64,000 nt of DNA, from positions 1-64,000 of the forward strand of contig JAVYIN010000003.1 of assembly GCA_035968315.1 (NCBI GenBank). Direction: 5' to 3'. This stretch comes from Nitrospira sp. Its GTDB lineage: Bacteria > Nitrospirota > Nitrospiria > Nitrospirales > Nitrospiraceae. The notes under the pieces are model-generated. The model made no database searches. It had not been told where the DNA came from and saw only the letters and a program-made list of their open reading frames with translations. The position numbers were made by a program, and so were the translations under genes. Shown one piece after another: positions 36,753 to 45,767 of this stretch. Numbering within the stretch: the stretch's first letter is position 1; the number at the start of each line of letters is the position of its first letter.

Positions 36753-37352
36753 CTAGGGCACCACAATCACGTCGCCAGACCGGAGGTAGAAGTTTCCCAC
36801 CGTGGCATTTCCCTTTAGAATATTGTCAAATTCGACAGGAATTTCGATCTGTTGCTTTTCTGCTGAGCCGTTTGTCGTCACACGCAACACCTTAATTTTG
36901 TTTTTCTTCGCGAAGGGAGTAAACCCGCCTGCCAGGGAAATCCCTTGCATAATATTAGCGTAGGACTTCAGCGGATATTTACCCGGCTTCGAAATCTCCC
37001 CCATCACATAAATGAAATAGCTATTCACCTCTTTAAGCTGTACCGACACAATGGGAGACGCCATATATTCGGTGAGTCGATCGCTAATGCGTTTGGCAAG
37101 ATTATTCGCCGTCATATTCGCCGCAGGCACATCCCCGATCAATGGCATCGAAATCATACCGTCCGGACGAATTACCACTTCCCGAGAAAGGTCCTGGTTC
37201 TTCCACACCGTTACGATCAGCACGTCCTCCGGACCTAACAGAAACTCACCCGGCGGCACTAAATCAACTTTATAGTTGACCTGCTCTTGGACACAGCCAG
37301 TCGTGCCATACACCATAACCACAACAAGAAACCAACTGGTTACAAACCGCAT
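36753..37352 (-). CDS. Wza-type polysaccharide export lipoprotein (copy 1)
   Basis: With the ATG at 37352, which has a GGGAG ribosome site six bases away, the protein has 199 residues. A signal sequence (FVTSWFLVVVMVYG) ends in a lipobox-like TTGC. The Poly_export domain follows with LLGPEDVLIVTVW and VIRPDGMISMPLIGDV, and then the SLBB-like part with VMGEISKPGKYPL and GGFTPFAKKNKI. It would form the outer-membrane part of the export channel. It lies in tandem with the similar protein at 37437-38093. Both lack the long second SLBB and the terminal helix of E. coli Wza, so channel formation is inferred. Confidence 0.88.
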   Translation of the reverse strand: MRFVTSWFLVVVMVYGTTGCVQEQVNYKVDLVPPGEFLLGPEDVLIVTVWKNQDLSREVVIRPDGMISMPLIGDVPAANMTANNLAKRISDRLTEYMASPIVSVQLKEVNSYFIYVMGEISKPGKYPLKSYANIMQGISLAGGFTPFAKKNKIKVLRVTTNGSAEKQQIEIPVEFDNILKGNATVGNFYLRSGDVIVVP

Positions 37353-37436
37353 CAGATCTCCCTTTTGTACAACGACCGACGAGACATTAACTATCGTGGC
37401 GTTTCTAGATTGGATTGGGCTCACTGATAACCAGGC

Positions 37437-38093
37437 CTACCGGCCCGGAATGACCACCATCGACTCAGATGGCACCACGATGGTATCGCCGGGCTTCAGT
37501 TCAATATTTTGATTCGTTCCATCCCGCAGGACAATGTCATCATAACTTGCCTTGATCTTCGTCAACGGCTCTCCGTCTTTTGCAAAGCGAAATATTACGA
37601 TCTTGTTTCTGGATGCGGCTGGCGTAAACCCACTTGCTAGCGTAACCGCCTGAAGCAGTGTCGTCTTACTCTTCAATGGATAGCGCCCCGGCTTGACAAC
37701 TTCCCCCAGCACGAAAATGGCATAACTATTGACCTCTTTCACAACTATAGACACGGTCGGATTTTCCATATAGGCCTTCAACCGGGTGGAAATCTCTTCG
37801 GTCAATTGTGCGCTGGTTCGGTTGACTGCCACCACATCTCCGATCAACGGCAATGAAATCTTGCCATCGGGACGAACTTGCACGATTTTGGAAAGATCTG
37901 CGTTTTTCCACACAGTGATATCCAGCACATCTTCCGGGCCAATAATATAATCCGTTGTGACGATCAGCGAAGACTTCTCTAAACCTGAATCCTGCACAGA
38001 GCTAGACACCGTAGACTTATGCTGGGCTACCGCTTCCGACGCAATGCTTAGAGCGGCTACCATTATCAACGACAGAACACCCTGCACATTCAT
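37437..38093 (-). CDS. Wza-type polysaccharide export protein (copy 2)
   Basis: The ATG at 38093 is preceded by a good GAGGA site; a start twelve bases earlier lacks one. The 218-residue product has a signal peptide (VLSLIMVAALSIASEAVAQ, cleaved after AVA) without a lipobox Cys. The Poly_export domain has IIGPEDVLDITVWKNADLS and VRPDGKISLPLIGDVVA, and the SLBB-like part has VLGEVVKPGRYPL and SGFTPAASRNKI. It is clearly paralogous to 36753-37352, most positions being shared over the domain. It probably works with Wzc and the outer-membrane barrel. Confidence 0.88.
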   Translation of the reverse strand: MNVQGVLSLIMVAALSIASEAVAQHKSTVSSSVQDSGLEKSSLIVTTDYIIGPEDVLDITVWKNADLSKIVQVRPDGKISLPLIGDVVAVNRTSAQLTEEISTRLKAYMENPTVSIVVKEVNSYAIFVLGEVVKPGRYPLKSKTTLLQAVTLASGFTPAASRNKIVIFRFAKDGEPLTKIKASYDDIVLRDGTNQNIELKPGDTIVVPSESMVVIPGR

Positions 38094-38187
38094 AATTGTC
38101 CTCATCAGCATGACAGACTCAGAACTTGCCACTAGCCTCAAACCTCGTGCCCCAGTTGCCGCACTGTACGCAGATACGGGCCCTAGA

Positions 38188-38571
38188 TCAAAACATAAAC
38201 TTCAGGCCAACAAAATACGCCCCTCTATCTTTTGCCGGTCCGAACGGCAATTTTCTCGTCCACCGCACTTCAGCAAGCGTGGGCGTCTCCGCCGCACTGA
38301 TCGGAGTCGGAACATATACCTTCAACACCTGCTCAACATCTGGAGCCTGATCCATCAGCAATAACATCCCTCCGTTGCTGATATTGAGCGACAATGCCCG
38401 CCCCTCTGAAGGCCCCTCGGAAAAGCGTTCGACCGGGGACGTCATCTCGTAGGGAATCGGCCGCAATAAGGCCACCCGCTCACTGTGATTTTTTAGACAA
38501 TCGACCGTCGCCCATTCCCACTCTCCCTGTGCCACTGGACGCCTCCTCTGCAAAGGTATCGTTTCCTTCAA
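38188..38571 (-). CDS. PilZ domain-like protein
   Basis: A 127-residue cytoplasmic protein. The segment RALSLNISNGGMLLLMD has the (D/N)xSxxG part of the PilZ c-di-GMP motif, followed by beta-strand-rich sequence ending in GAYFVGLKFMF, the usual PilZ end. The upstream RxxxR half is not perfect, so binding is probable rather than certain. It is the first gene of the minus-strand EPS-export group and could link export to c-di-GMP. It is divergent from the LuxR-type gene at 38866. Confidence 0.7.
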   Translation of the reverse strand: MKETIPLQRRRPVAQGEWEWATVDCLKNHSERVALLRPIPYEMTSPVERFSEGPSEGRALSLNISNGGMLLLMDQAPDVEQVLKVYVPTPISAAETPTLAEVRWTRKLPFGPAKDRGAYFVGLKFMF

Positions 38572-38865
38572 ACAATTGGCCTAGCACTCTCCTCAAGGAG
38601 GGCATGTGCCCCTCTCAGTCAACATACCAATCATAACTCGCAAACCTGCCTTCAATTGTCTTTCCTTGAGGTTACGTAGAACTATAGGTGACACGAGCAC
38701 TATGGACAATACCGATGAGGTAGGCTGCATTTCTCTAATGTAGGTATTGACTCCCCCGAAAGGGTTAGGTACTCTTTCTAGTGCGGATCTACTTTGAGGA
38801 CTTTATCAGAGTTTACTCGATTGTCTAGCGTAACCGTTCCACCCAACTGATCCCCTTACTACTCC

Positions 38866-39474
38866 ATGACTGACGCAATTCATCAAATCGATCAATCAGA
38901 TGGGCTTGCCGATCAACGAGCTGGCTCAGGCATTGTGGTGCTGACCGCTTCGATGCAGTTGCTCCATATGAATCGGCAGGCCTCCGAACTTGCCAAAAAG
39001 ATCAATGCTGCTGAACAGAGCGGAAATGCAGCGAGATCTGCTCACGGAGTCCTTCCCGCCGCCCTTACAGAGTTGTGCGGAGAGATCATCAAAGCCCTCC
39101 ATGTGCGAACTGAGGCCAAGGACTGGGAACAATTTGAGATCAAGCGGGTCACAGGTGACCCAAATCAGCCCGTACTGCTTCGAGGATTTGGCCTCCCTGA
39201 TCGGGGGGGAGTGGATCATGCGCGCCTCGTTGTCACGATGGAAGAGCTTGGCCGAAAACAAAACCTCAATACGGATCTGGCCAGAGAGAAGTTTCAACTC
39301 ACCAATCGCGAACAAGCTGTGGTCGAACATCTTGCGAAAGGCTGGACAAATAAGGAAATTGCCAACGCCCTTCAAATCACGGAGCAAACCGTGAAAGAAC
39401 ACATCAAGCACATCATGCGCAAGACGACCGCCACCACAAGAACTGGGATTCTCGTTCAAATCTTCAATTCTTAA
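38866..39474 (+). CDS. LuxR-family transcription regulator with PAS-like N-terminus
   Basis: A 202-residue regulator. Residues 145-202 are a GerE/LuxR helix-turn-helix: LTNREQAVVEHLAKGW, TNKEIANALQITEQTVKEHI and KHIMRKT. The N-terminal part (from about residue 20 to 130) has GIVVLTASMQLLHMNRQASE and ends LVVTMEE, which looks like a small PAS-type sensor with no receiver domain. It is transcribed away from the PilZ/export genes across a shared intergenic region of about 290 bases, so control of the EPS genes is plausible. A possible promoter is TTGACT at 38747-38752 with a weak -10 (TACTCT) 17 bases downstream. No ribosome site is visible before the ATG. Confidence 0.85.
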   Translation: MTDAIHQIDQSDGLADQRAGSGIVVLTASMQLLHMNRQASELAKKINAAEQSGNAARSAHGVLPAALTELCGEIIKALHVRTEAKDWEQFEIKRVTGDPNQPVLLRGFGLPDRGGVDHARLVVTMEELGRKQNLNTDLAREKFQLTNREQAVVEHLAKGWTNKEIANALQITEQTVKEHIKHIMRKTTATTRTGILVQIFNS

Positions 39475-39652
39475 TCCATACTACCCCTGTTGCAAAGACA
39501 CCACAGTGAGTAATTGTCACAACATTCATTAACGTCCATAAATGTATTTATGCCAATTAATTCAATGTGTTACTTATAAATTTATGCGGCCCACGTATTG
39601 CAGTGTTCTCTTTATAAGATTTACTTCTTTCTTTCGCCATACGGAGCTCAGC

Positions 39653-40156
39653 GTGGCCGCATCTTTCAAAAGCCAGATCATCGGTGGACTTGCCGGAGTC
39701 CTGCTTCTAGCTTCAGGCTGCCAAACAGTGACACCCAGCAACACATCAGGACTGGACAACTCACAGTTTATGACCCTGTGGGAAACCTATACCCACTGCA
39801 AATCAACCGCAGACCTTCAGGCAACTCGCGTGGATATGGATACGCTAACGGAAGCGGCCTTGACGAATCACCGATATGACGGGTTCGTGTTGCCCATGCC
39901 CGTGAAGCTTGAACGCCTGGTGACCACTCCAGCCACACGCCTATCCGTCGATGTGCGGGCCATGGCCTCTTCCTGCTCGCTCCACGCGGGGCAAGTCGCG
40001 CTAGGGCAAGGACGGATCGATCTTGCCCGCGAGGCTTTTGGGGAAGTCCTCACACTCCACGCCCACGACGAAACGCCATCTTTCTATCTCGCACAAGCTA
40101 AAAATTTCCTTGCTGAAATAGAGACTGGCGTTCAAATCTCTCTAAAAACGCCGTAG
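39653..40156 (+). CDS. Lipoprotein of unknown function
   Basis: The GTG at 39653 is preceded by a GGAG ribosome site six bases away. This gives 167 residues starting with a lipoprotein signal (IIGGLAGVLLLASGC, LASGC lipobox). A longer frame back to 39542 is open but lacks a ribosome site and would put 37 unlikely residues before the signal. The mature part is about 140 residues, helical in appearance, with LARGQG-like text replaced here by LGQGRIDLAREAFGEVLTL, reminiscent of a TPR helix pair. It is next to the LuxR gene on the same strand, with about 180 bases between. No function is assigned. Confidence 0.7.
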   Translation: MAASFKSQIIGGLAGVLLLASGCQTVTPSNTSGLDNSQFMTLWETYTHCKSTADLQATRVDMDTLTEAALTNHRYDGFVLPMPVKLERLVTTPATRLSVDVRAMASSCSLHAGQVALGQGRIDLAREAFGEVLTLHAHDETPSFYLAQAKNFLAEIETGVQISLKTP

Positions 40157-40179
40157 TAGCTGCTCTCTTGCGCATCGCA

Positions 40180-41697
40180 TCAACGATGTACCGCTACGCC
40201 TCGAAACACGGCAGTATATTCCCTTGCCGCCCGCGCCCAGGAACTATCGACAGACATCCCGGCTTGCTGAAGAGATCTCCACGCCTGCTCATCCTCATAG
40301 ACCTTCAAGGCTAAGAGGACGACTGAGAGCAACGCATCCGCCGATATTTCGTCAAAGTGAAAGCCCGTCGCTTCCCCCGCCTGAAGCGTGCTCGGCTTGT
40401 ACGGCACGACCGTATCGGCCAGTCCCCCCGTTTTTCTCACGATCGGCACCGTGCCATACCGCAAACTATAGAGCTGGGTCAGCCCGCATGGCTCATAGCG
40501 CGACGGCATCACCACGATATCCGCCCCGGCCTCCACGCGATGGGCCAGCCCTTCATCAAATCCGAGAGACAATCCAATTTGTTGCGGGTACCGTGCCTGC
40601 GCCTCCCGGAACCGGCCTTCGAGATCCCGATCACCCGTTCCCAATATGACCAGCTGCACCCCGAGCGCCATCAGCTCAGGGATAATTTCCACGAGGAGAT
40701 CAAACCCCTTTTGTGAAGTCAGCCGCCCAATCACGCCCATAAGAGGCATCGCTGAATTGGGAAGTCCCACCTCCTGCTGCAGCGCTCGTTTACAGACTCG
40801 CTTGCCCGACAGATCGGTTTTTGAATATCGGGCAGGAAGAGATGCGTCCGTTTCAGGATTCCAACCCTCTACATCGATCCCATTCGTAATCCCGAGTACG
40901 CCATCTTTGCGACCAGCCAGCACGCCTTCCAATCCAAATCCATACGCAGAAGTCATAATTTCTTTTGCATAGGTCGGACTGACGGTCGAGACGACATCCG
41001 CAAATATCATCCCACCCTTCAATAGATTCACCGAGCCGTAGAACTCGAGTCCGGCAGGGGTAAAGAGTGAGTCCGGCAAACCCGTTGCCGCAAACTGATT
41101 GCCAGGGAAAAGGCCTTGATACCCCACATTATGCAACGTGAGCACCGTCTTGATATTCTGGAACTCCTTCCGATGACGCTCTACGGTTTTTACGTACACC
41201 GCGCAGAGCGCCGTCTGCCAATCATGCAAATGCAGCACATGTGGCGTCTGCTGTCCCATCTTGGCCAAACACGCCACTACCTCAAGAATCGCCCGGCTAA
41301 AAAATACGAACCGATCGAGATTATCCGGATAATCCCCTCCCAGTCCTTGGTACAACCCCTCTCGATCGAAGTAGGGGTCGTGCCGAACGGCCAATATCCG
41401 CACCGGCAAGCTGTGCGAACCAGTAGGAAGCAGCTCTTCTTCCAGCGTCGCATCGACCAGCCCCTTGGCAGTCTGCACCGAAATCGTGCCGACGACTCGA
41501 AGCGCGCGTGCGTGAGTATGGAAACTCCGGTACCGAGGAAGAATCAGGGTGACGTCGTGCCCCAACCTGGCCAATTCGCCCGGCAAGGCCCCAACCACAT
41601 CCGCCAGCCCACCGGTCTTGGCGTACGGCACCGCTTCTGATGCGGCCATCACAATTTTCAGGCTATGTGTATCGTAAGGTTCTGACATGCCTGTCAC
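40180..41697 (-). CDS. glgA: Glycogen synthase (ADP-glucose type)
   Basis: A 505-residue GT5 enzyme of the usual bacterial length. KTGGL at 27-31 is the ADP-glucose-binding motif, preceded by ASEAVPYA. LHLHDWQTAL lies near 150, and the C-terminal domain has GVIGRLTSQKGFDLLVE, VMPSRYEPCGLTQLYSL (catalytic Glu region) and RKTGGLADTV. It extends alpha-1,4-glucan from ADP-glucose. It is the last gene of the minus-strand housekeeping run, twelve bases after a lipoprotein gene. Confidence 0.93.
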   Translation of the reverse strand: MTGMSEPYDTHSLKIVMAASEAVPYAKTGGLADVVGALPGELARLGHDVTLILPRYRSFHTHARALRVVGTISVQTAKGLVDATLEEELLPTGSHSLPVRILAVRHDPYFDREGLYQGLGGDYPDNLDRFVFFSRAILEVVACLAKMGQQTPHVLHLHDWQTALCAVYVKTVERHRKEFQNIKTVLTLHNVGYQGLFPGNQFAATGLPDSLFTPAGLEFYGSVNLLKGGMIFADVVSTVSPTYAKEIMTSAYGFGLEGVLAGRKDGVLGITNGIDVEGWNPETDASLPARYSKTDLSGKRVCKRALQQEVGLPNSAMPLMGVIGRLTSQKGFDLLVEIIPELMALGVQLVILGTGDRDLEGRFREAQARYPQQIGLSLGFDEGLAHRVEAGADIVVMPSRYEPCGLTQLYSLRYGTVPIVRKTGGLADTVVPYKPSTLQAGEATGFHFDEISADALLSVVLLALKVYEDEQAWRSLQQAGMSVDSSWARAAREYTAVFRGVAVHR

Positions 41698-41709
41698 TGC
41701 AGAGCATTT

Positions 41710-42195
41710 CTAGCGAGGAGACGCACCCTCAAGGCGGGTCCTGAAACGATCCTCATACTGCCATGCCTTTCCAAGCTTATGCACCTCATCCGCCTTCAGC
41801 TCTTCCCGATAGACCAGCCGATCGTCGAAGAACACCAACAACCACCCTTGTTCGGGGTAGCCAAGAAACACGCCGTCTCCCGCATCCACTGCCGCGTCCC
41901 ATCCGGCCGGCACTTCGCCGATCGCCACCCGCGATCGAGGCACCATCGTCATATCCGGCATCACAAAAAACTGCGTGAACTCACTATGGTGATAAACCGG
42001 CTTGCCCCAGACATTCACCACAGCCATGGGAGAAACCTTCAAGAGCGTCAACTGGCGATCCCGCACCAGCCGCTCCTGCTCCCCCAATGGCGGCATCCCT
42101 TGACATCCCATCGTGACGAGGAGCGTCACCAGGCCAACCAGGGCGAAAGCCCTACATGCTTGGCCTTCCGCCTTTCGGAGCACCCGTATCATCAC
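41710..42195 (-). CDS. Lipoprotein of unknown function
   Basis: A 161-residue protein with a lipoprotein signal (FALVGLVTLLVTMGC, lipobox VTMGC) and a mature domain of about 130 residues containing VVNVWGKPVYHHSEFTQFF and WLLVFFDDRLVYREEL. The pattern loosely resembles small BamE/SmpA-like outer-membrane lipoproteins (WG-x-P near the start, a late strand pair) but I cannot claim that family. It sits between the DUF971 gene and glgA with short gaps, so it is probably co-transcribed. Confidence 0.7.
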   Translation of the reverse strand: MMIRVLRKAEGQACRAFALVGLVTLLVTMGCQGMPPLGEQERLVRDRQLTLLKVSPMAVVNVWGKPVYHHSEFTQFFVMPDMTMVPRSRVAIGEVPAGWDAAVDAGDGVFLGYPEQGWLLVFFDDRLVYREELKADEVHKLGKAWQYEDRFRTRLEGASPR

Positions 42196-42215
42196 AACGC
42201 TATTCCTTCCTCGGA

Positions 42216-42590
42216 TTATAACAATCGGCGGCTTTTCGGCTCGACCGGCTTGACCGGCATGCAGACATTACATTGGCAGAGCTGCCGCAACAGCGCATAC
42301 GAGTAGATCCCCGTATCATGGCCGTCACTCCACGAAAATTGCAGCGCGTACCGGCCCACCGGCTGAATATCCTGCGCCATGATGAACAAGGGCACATCGT
42401 CGGGCTTCAGTCGGCGCTCGCCAGACCACTCATCAACGCAGGCGGCACAAGGGCAATGGAGCCTGAGCGCCCGAACGGGATAGACACCTTTGTGCCCATC
42501 GCTCCACTCGATGCCCAAGACACCCTTCTCAAGCCACTGCATGTCTTTGGGATACAGTTCTGTTTCAGTACTCACGCCGGCACTCCTCAT
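42216..42590 (-). CDS. DUF971 / gamma-butyrobetaine hydroxylase-like N-terminal domain protein
   Basis: A 124-residue protein consisting of one DUF971 domain: LGIEWSDGHKGVYPVRALRLHCPCAAC at about 25-51 in two adjacent motifs, LQFSWSDGHDTGIYSYALLRQLC near 83-105, and five or six cysteines that may bind a metal. Standalone DUF971 proteins are small and of unknown function; some are linked to iron-sulfur protein maturation. It follows recO by seven bases. Confidence 0.85.
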   Translation of the reverse strand: MRSAGVSTETELYPKDMQWLEKGVLGIEWSDGHKGVYPVRALRLHCPCAACVDEWSGERRLKPDDVPLFIMAQDIQPVGRYALQFSWSDGHDTGIYSYALLRQLCQCNVCMPVKPVEPKSRRLL

Positions 42591-42597
42591 ACGCTCA

Positions 42598-43356
42598 TTA
42601 GACTGACGGCATGGCCGCCAAGAAATCCACCGGTGGCAACCGCCGGCCCGCCACCACGGTCACATACCCTTCGATCGCCTGCTCGACCTCGGCCCGCACC
42701 TGGCCGGTGGCTTTGAGCCTCGTCAGCAGCGAAGGCGCCATCCGGATCGCCTGTTGCAGAAATGACAGACTTCCCCGCGACATCGCCACACAACGCGCCA
42801 TCTGCCTGGCCGCGCAGCTCAGACAGACGAACCCACCCGCCAGCGGGGAGAAATGCGGATCCCCCATCAAGCGCGTCATCCCGCAGGCCGCACAATGATC
42901 GGTTTGCGGGCGAAATCCGGTGAGGCCTAAGAGCCGAATCTGGAAAAGCAGCGCCGTCAACACCGGATCGCGGCTCGCTTTGAGCGAACCCAGTCCCTGC
43001 GCCAGCGTCTCAAAGAGCGATGGATCCGGATCGCCGTCCGGCGTCACCGCGCCCACCACATTGACCATGCGCGCGGCGCAAGCCATCAACCCCAGCTCTT
43101 CCCGCAACGACTGGCAGGACTCGAGCACATCCACATGCGAAATGCGGTAGAGCGAATCGCCGGGTTTCTCGAACAAATTCAAATGGCATCGTGTAAACGG
43201 TTCCAGCGACGCGCCAAACCGGCTTTTCATCCGCCTGGCGCCGCGAGCCACTCCGCGAATCTTCCCCAATTCTTTCGTATAGAACGTCACGATCCGGTCC
43301 GCCTCGCCCCATTTGCGGCTTTTGAGGATGATGGCGGCGGTCTTTACGAGGGGCAT
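42598..43356 (-). CDS. recO: DNA repair protein RecO
   Basis: A 252-residue protein with an N-terminal OB fold (TAAIILKSRKWGEADRIVTF, GKIRGVARGARR), a helical domain and a zinc-finger made by Cys155, Cys158, Cys178 and Cys181 (CAACG and CLSC). RecO works with RecR to load RecA on SSB-coated DNA in gap repair. Length and motifs are typical. It lies downstream of mgtE with a 55-base gap and upstream of the DUF971 gene. Confidence 0.92.
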   Translation of the reverse strand: MPLVKTAAIILKSRKWGEADRIVTFYTKELGKIRGVARGARRMKSRFGASLEPFTRCHLNLFEKPGDSLYRISHVDVLESCQSLREELGLMACAARMVNVVGAVTPDGDPDPSLFETLAQGLGSLKASRDPVLTALLFQIRLLGLTGFRPQTDHCAACGMTRLMGDPHFSPLAGGFVCLSCAARQMARCVAMSRGSLSFLQQAIRMAPSLLTRLKATGQVRAEVEQAIEGYVTVVAGRRLPPVDFLAAMPSV

Positions 43357-43411
43357 GACCCCGGGCCCTTTCGCAGAGGATGCGCGCCGGATCGAGCACG
43401 CGGCCGGCGCG

Positions 43412-44875
43412 TCACCGGAGATGTTCCAAGAACAACGTCGCCAGCGAGAGATAGATGGTGATGCCGGTAATATCGTTAGCCGTCGTGACGAACGGGCCGG
43501 CCGCCACGGCCGGATCTACGCCCATGCGCTTCAAGATCACCGGCATAATGGTCGCCATACTGGTCGAAACCAGAAAGGCAATGATCAGCGACGCTCCCAC
43601 GACCATGCCCAGAAAGGCCTGATGCCACGCCCACCCGACGATGGTCAGCATGATGCCGCACGCGAGCCCCATGAGCAACCCGATCCTGACCTCGCGGAAA
43701 AATACGGAGCGCACATCGGTCAATTCGACCAAACCGGTCGCCAGCCCGCGGATAATCAGTGTGGACGATTGCAAGCCCACGTTGCCGCCCATCGCGGCAA
43801 TGACGGGAATAAAACTGACAATGGCCACGACTTCCTGGATCGTCAGGCGGAAATACCACAAAATGGCCCCGGACAAGAGGCTTCCGATGAGATTTGTGAA
43901 GAGCCAGGGAAGCCGGACTTTGGCCGCCCCGAAGCTTGACGACTTGGAGACCGAATCCTCCTCGATCGCGCCGGCCATCTTCAGCATGTCTTCGGTGGCC
44001 TCTTCACGAATGACGTCCACCACGTCATCTACCGTAATGATCCCGACCAGCCTCCCGTCTTTCTCCACGACCGGAATCGCCAGCAAGTTGTAGCTGGCCA
44101 CCTGCCGCGCCACTTCCTCCTGGTCCATATCGACCGCCACGCTGATCACATCGCGCGCCATCAGATTCTTCAGCGGCGTCGCCGGCGGAACCGTCAACAG
44201 CTGGCGGAGCGACAACACACCGACCAAATGCTCGTCCTTGTCCGTCACATAAATGTAAAACACCATTTCGGCGTCGGTCGCCTGTTGCAGCCGCCGAATC
44301 GCCTCCTGCGCGGTCGCGTCCTCGGACATCGAGAAGAACTCGGTGGTCATGATGCCACCGGCCGTATCTTTGGGGTATTTCAGGATGTCGGCGACTTCGG
44401 TCGAGTCCTCCGTTTTCATCAGGGCCAGGATTTCCTTGCCCCGCTCTTCCGGCAGGAACCCGAGAATATAGGCGACGTCATCCGGCCCCAAATCCTTCAA
44501 CAGCCAGGCAATGTCGGAATGCAGCAAATCGGCCAGGACTTGCTGAATGCTGTCGCCGTCGAGCTCGCTCAACACCTGCCCGCGCTTCATTTCTCCGCGG
44601 ACCAGCTCGAACACTTCCCGCTTATCTTTGGGAGAGGAGAGGTGGGTCACGACCTTCGCGACGTCCGCCGGGTGCATGCGGCCCAGCATCTTCGCAAGGT
44701 TCGTAATCGCGCCGCGGCGCAACAGCCGCTGCACGGAGAGCAGCACGATATCCGACTTGGTCTGCCCGCGCTCCGTTTGATCACGGAAGGTCTCACGGAT
44801 CGTATCCCGATCCGACGAACGTGGACGAGGCTCGACCGGTTTCACCTCGACTGGTTTTTCAGTTGGCTGTATCAC
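43412..44875 (-). CDS. mgtE: Magnesium transporter MgtE
   Basis: A 487-residue protein with the MgtE_N superhelix (about 40-140), two CBS domains (about 145-275, for example GGIMTTEFFSM and VGIITVDDVVDVI) and a five-helix membrane domain (from about 310). PVIAAMGGNVGLQSSTLIIRG and FVTTANDITGITIYL are the pore-helix motifs of this family. Cytosolic magnesium bound to the N and CBS domains closes the channel. The first 30 residues are an additional Pro/Glu-rich polar stretch. It is adjacent to era (seven bases). Confidence 0.93.
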   Translation of the reverse strand: MIQPTEKPVEVKPVEPRPRSSDRDTIRETFRDQTERGQTKSDIVLLSVQRLLRRGAITNLAKMLGRMHPADVAKVVTHLSSPKDKREVFELVRGEMKRGQVLSELDGDSIQQVLADLLHSDIAWLLKDLGPDDVAYILGFLPEERGKEILALMKTEDSTEVADILKYPKDTAGGIMTTEFFSMSEDATAQEAIRRLQQATDAEMVFYIYVTDKDEHLVGVLSLRQLLTVPPATPLKNLMARDVISVAVDMDQEEVARQVASYNLLAIPVVEKDGRLVGIITVDDVVDVIREEATEDMLKMAGAIEEDSVSKSSSFGAAKVRLPWLFTNLIGSLLSGAILWYFRLTIQEVVAIVSFIPVIAAMGGNVGLQSSTLIIRGLATGLVELTDVRSVFFREVRIGLLMGLACGIMLTIVGWAWHQAFLGMVVGASLIIAFLVSTSMATIMPVILKRMGVDPAVAAGPFVTTANDITGITIYLSLATLFLEHLR

Positions 44876-44882
44876 AGGCCTC

Positions 44883-45767
44883 TCAATAGCCCAATTCGGC
44901 GAGCGTCTGCTCGTCTTCCCGCCAGGATTCCCGCACCTTTACCCACACCTCAAGAAATACTTTCATCCGGAACAGGCGCTCCATATCCAAGCGCGCCTGC
45001 GTGCTGATCGCCTTCAACCGGTCACCATGTTTCCCGATGAGAATCCCCTTCTGGGTTTCACGCTCCACCAGGATCACGGCATGAATGCGGGCCAGCTTGC
45101 CTTCTTCCACAAACTGCTCGATCTCCACCGCCACCGAATAGGGCACTTCCTGCTCCGTGGCCTGCAAAATCTTCTCGCGGATCATCTCCCCCGCCAGCGT
45201 CCGCATCGATTGATCCGTGACCATATCCTCGTCATACACCGCCTCGCCTTCGGGGAGATGCGCCACCGTCACCGCCAACAAACGATCGACATTGTCCCCG
45301 GTTTCCGCCGAGACCGGGACCACCTCCGTCCAGGGGAACAATCTGGCATAGGCCTCGATCACGGGCAGCAGCTTCAGCTTATTGACTAGATCGACTTTGT
45401 TGATGACCAGAATCACCGGCCGTGGATGATCCGCCAGCGCGGTTTTCACATGGCCGATCGCCGCCAGATCGCCGGGACCCGGCAGATGAACCGCCTCCAT
45501 GATCACGTACAGCACATCGGCGTCATCCAGCGTGTCCACCGTCGTCCGCACCATCCGGCGGTTCAACAGGTGATCGGGCTTGTGCAAGCCGGGCGTATCG
45601 AGAAACGCAATCTGCGCGCCAGGCACATGGGCCACGCCCAGAATTCTCGTCCGCGTCGTCTGCGGCTTCTCCGAGACAATCGCAATCTTTTCGCCCAGCA
45701 GCCGGTTCATCAACGTCGATTTCCCGACGTTGGAGCGGCCGATGATCGCCACCGTCCCGAACTTCAT
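44883..45767 (-). CDS. era: GTPase Era
   Basis: A 294-residue GTPase with G1 GRSNVGKST at 10-18, G3 DTPGLHKP, G4 NKVDLV and G5 VSAETGDN, followed by the KH domain with ILVERETQKGILIGKHGDRL. Era binds the 3' end of 16S rRNA and helps 30S maturation. All motifs look intact and the length is normal. Its start overlaps the stop of the ftsB gene by four bases (ATGA), so the two are coupled. Confidence 0.95.
   Translation of the reverse strand: MKFGTVAIIGRSNVGKSTLMNRLLGEKIAIVSEKPQTTRTRILGVAHVPGAQIAFLDTPGLHKPDHLLNRRMVRTTVDTLDDADVLYVIMEAVHLPGPGDLAAIGHVKTALADHPRPVILVINKVDLVNKLKLLPVIEAYARLFPWTEVVPVSAETGDNVDRLLAVTVAHLPEGEAVYDEDMVTDQSMRTLAGEMIREKILQATEQEVPYSVAVEIEQFVEEGKLARIHAVILVERETQKGILIGKHGDRLKAISTQARLDMERLFRMKVFLEVWVKVRESWREDEQTLAELGY

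Noticed and set aside
38747-38775. Promoter for the LuxR-type gene (TTGACT, 17 bases, TACTCT)
   Set aside because: The -10 matches only about half the consensus; mentioned with the gene but not listed as a separate feature.
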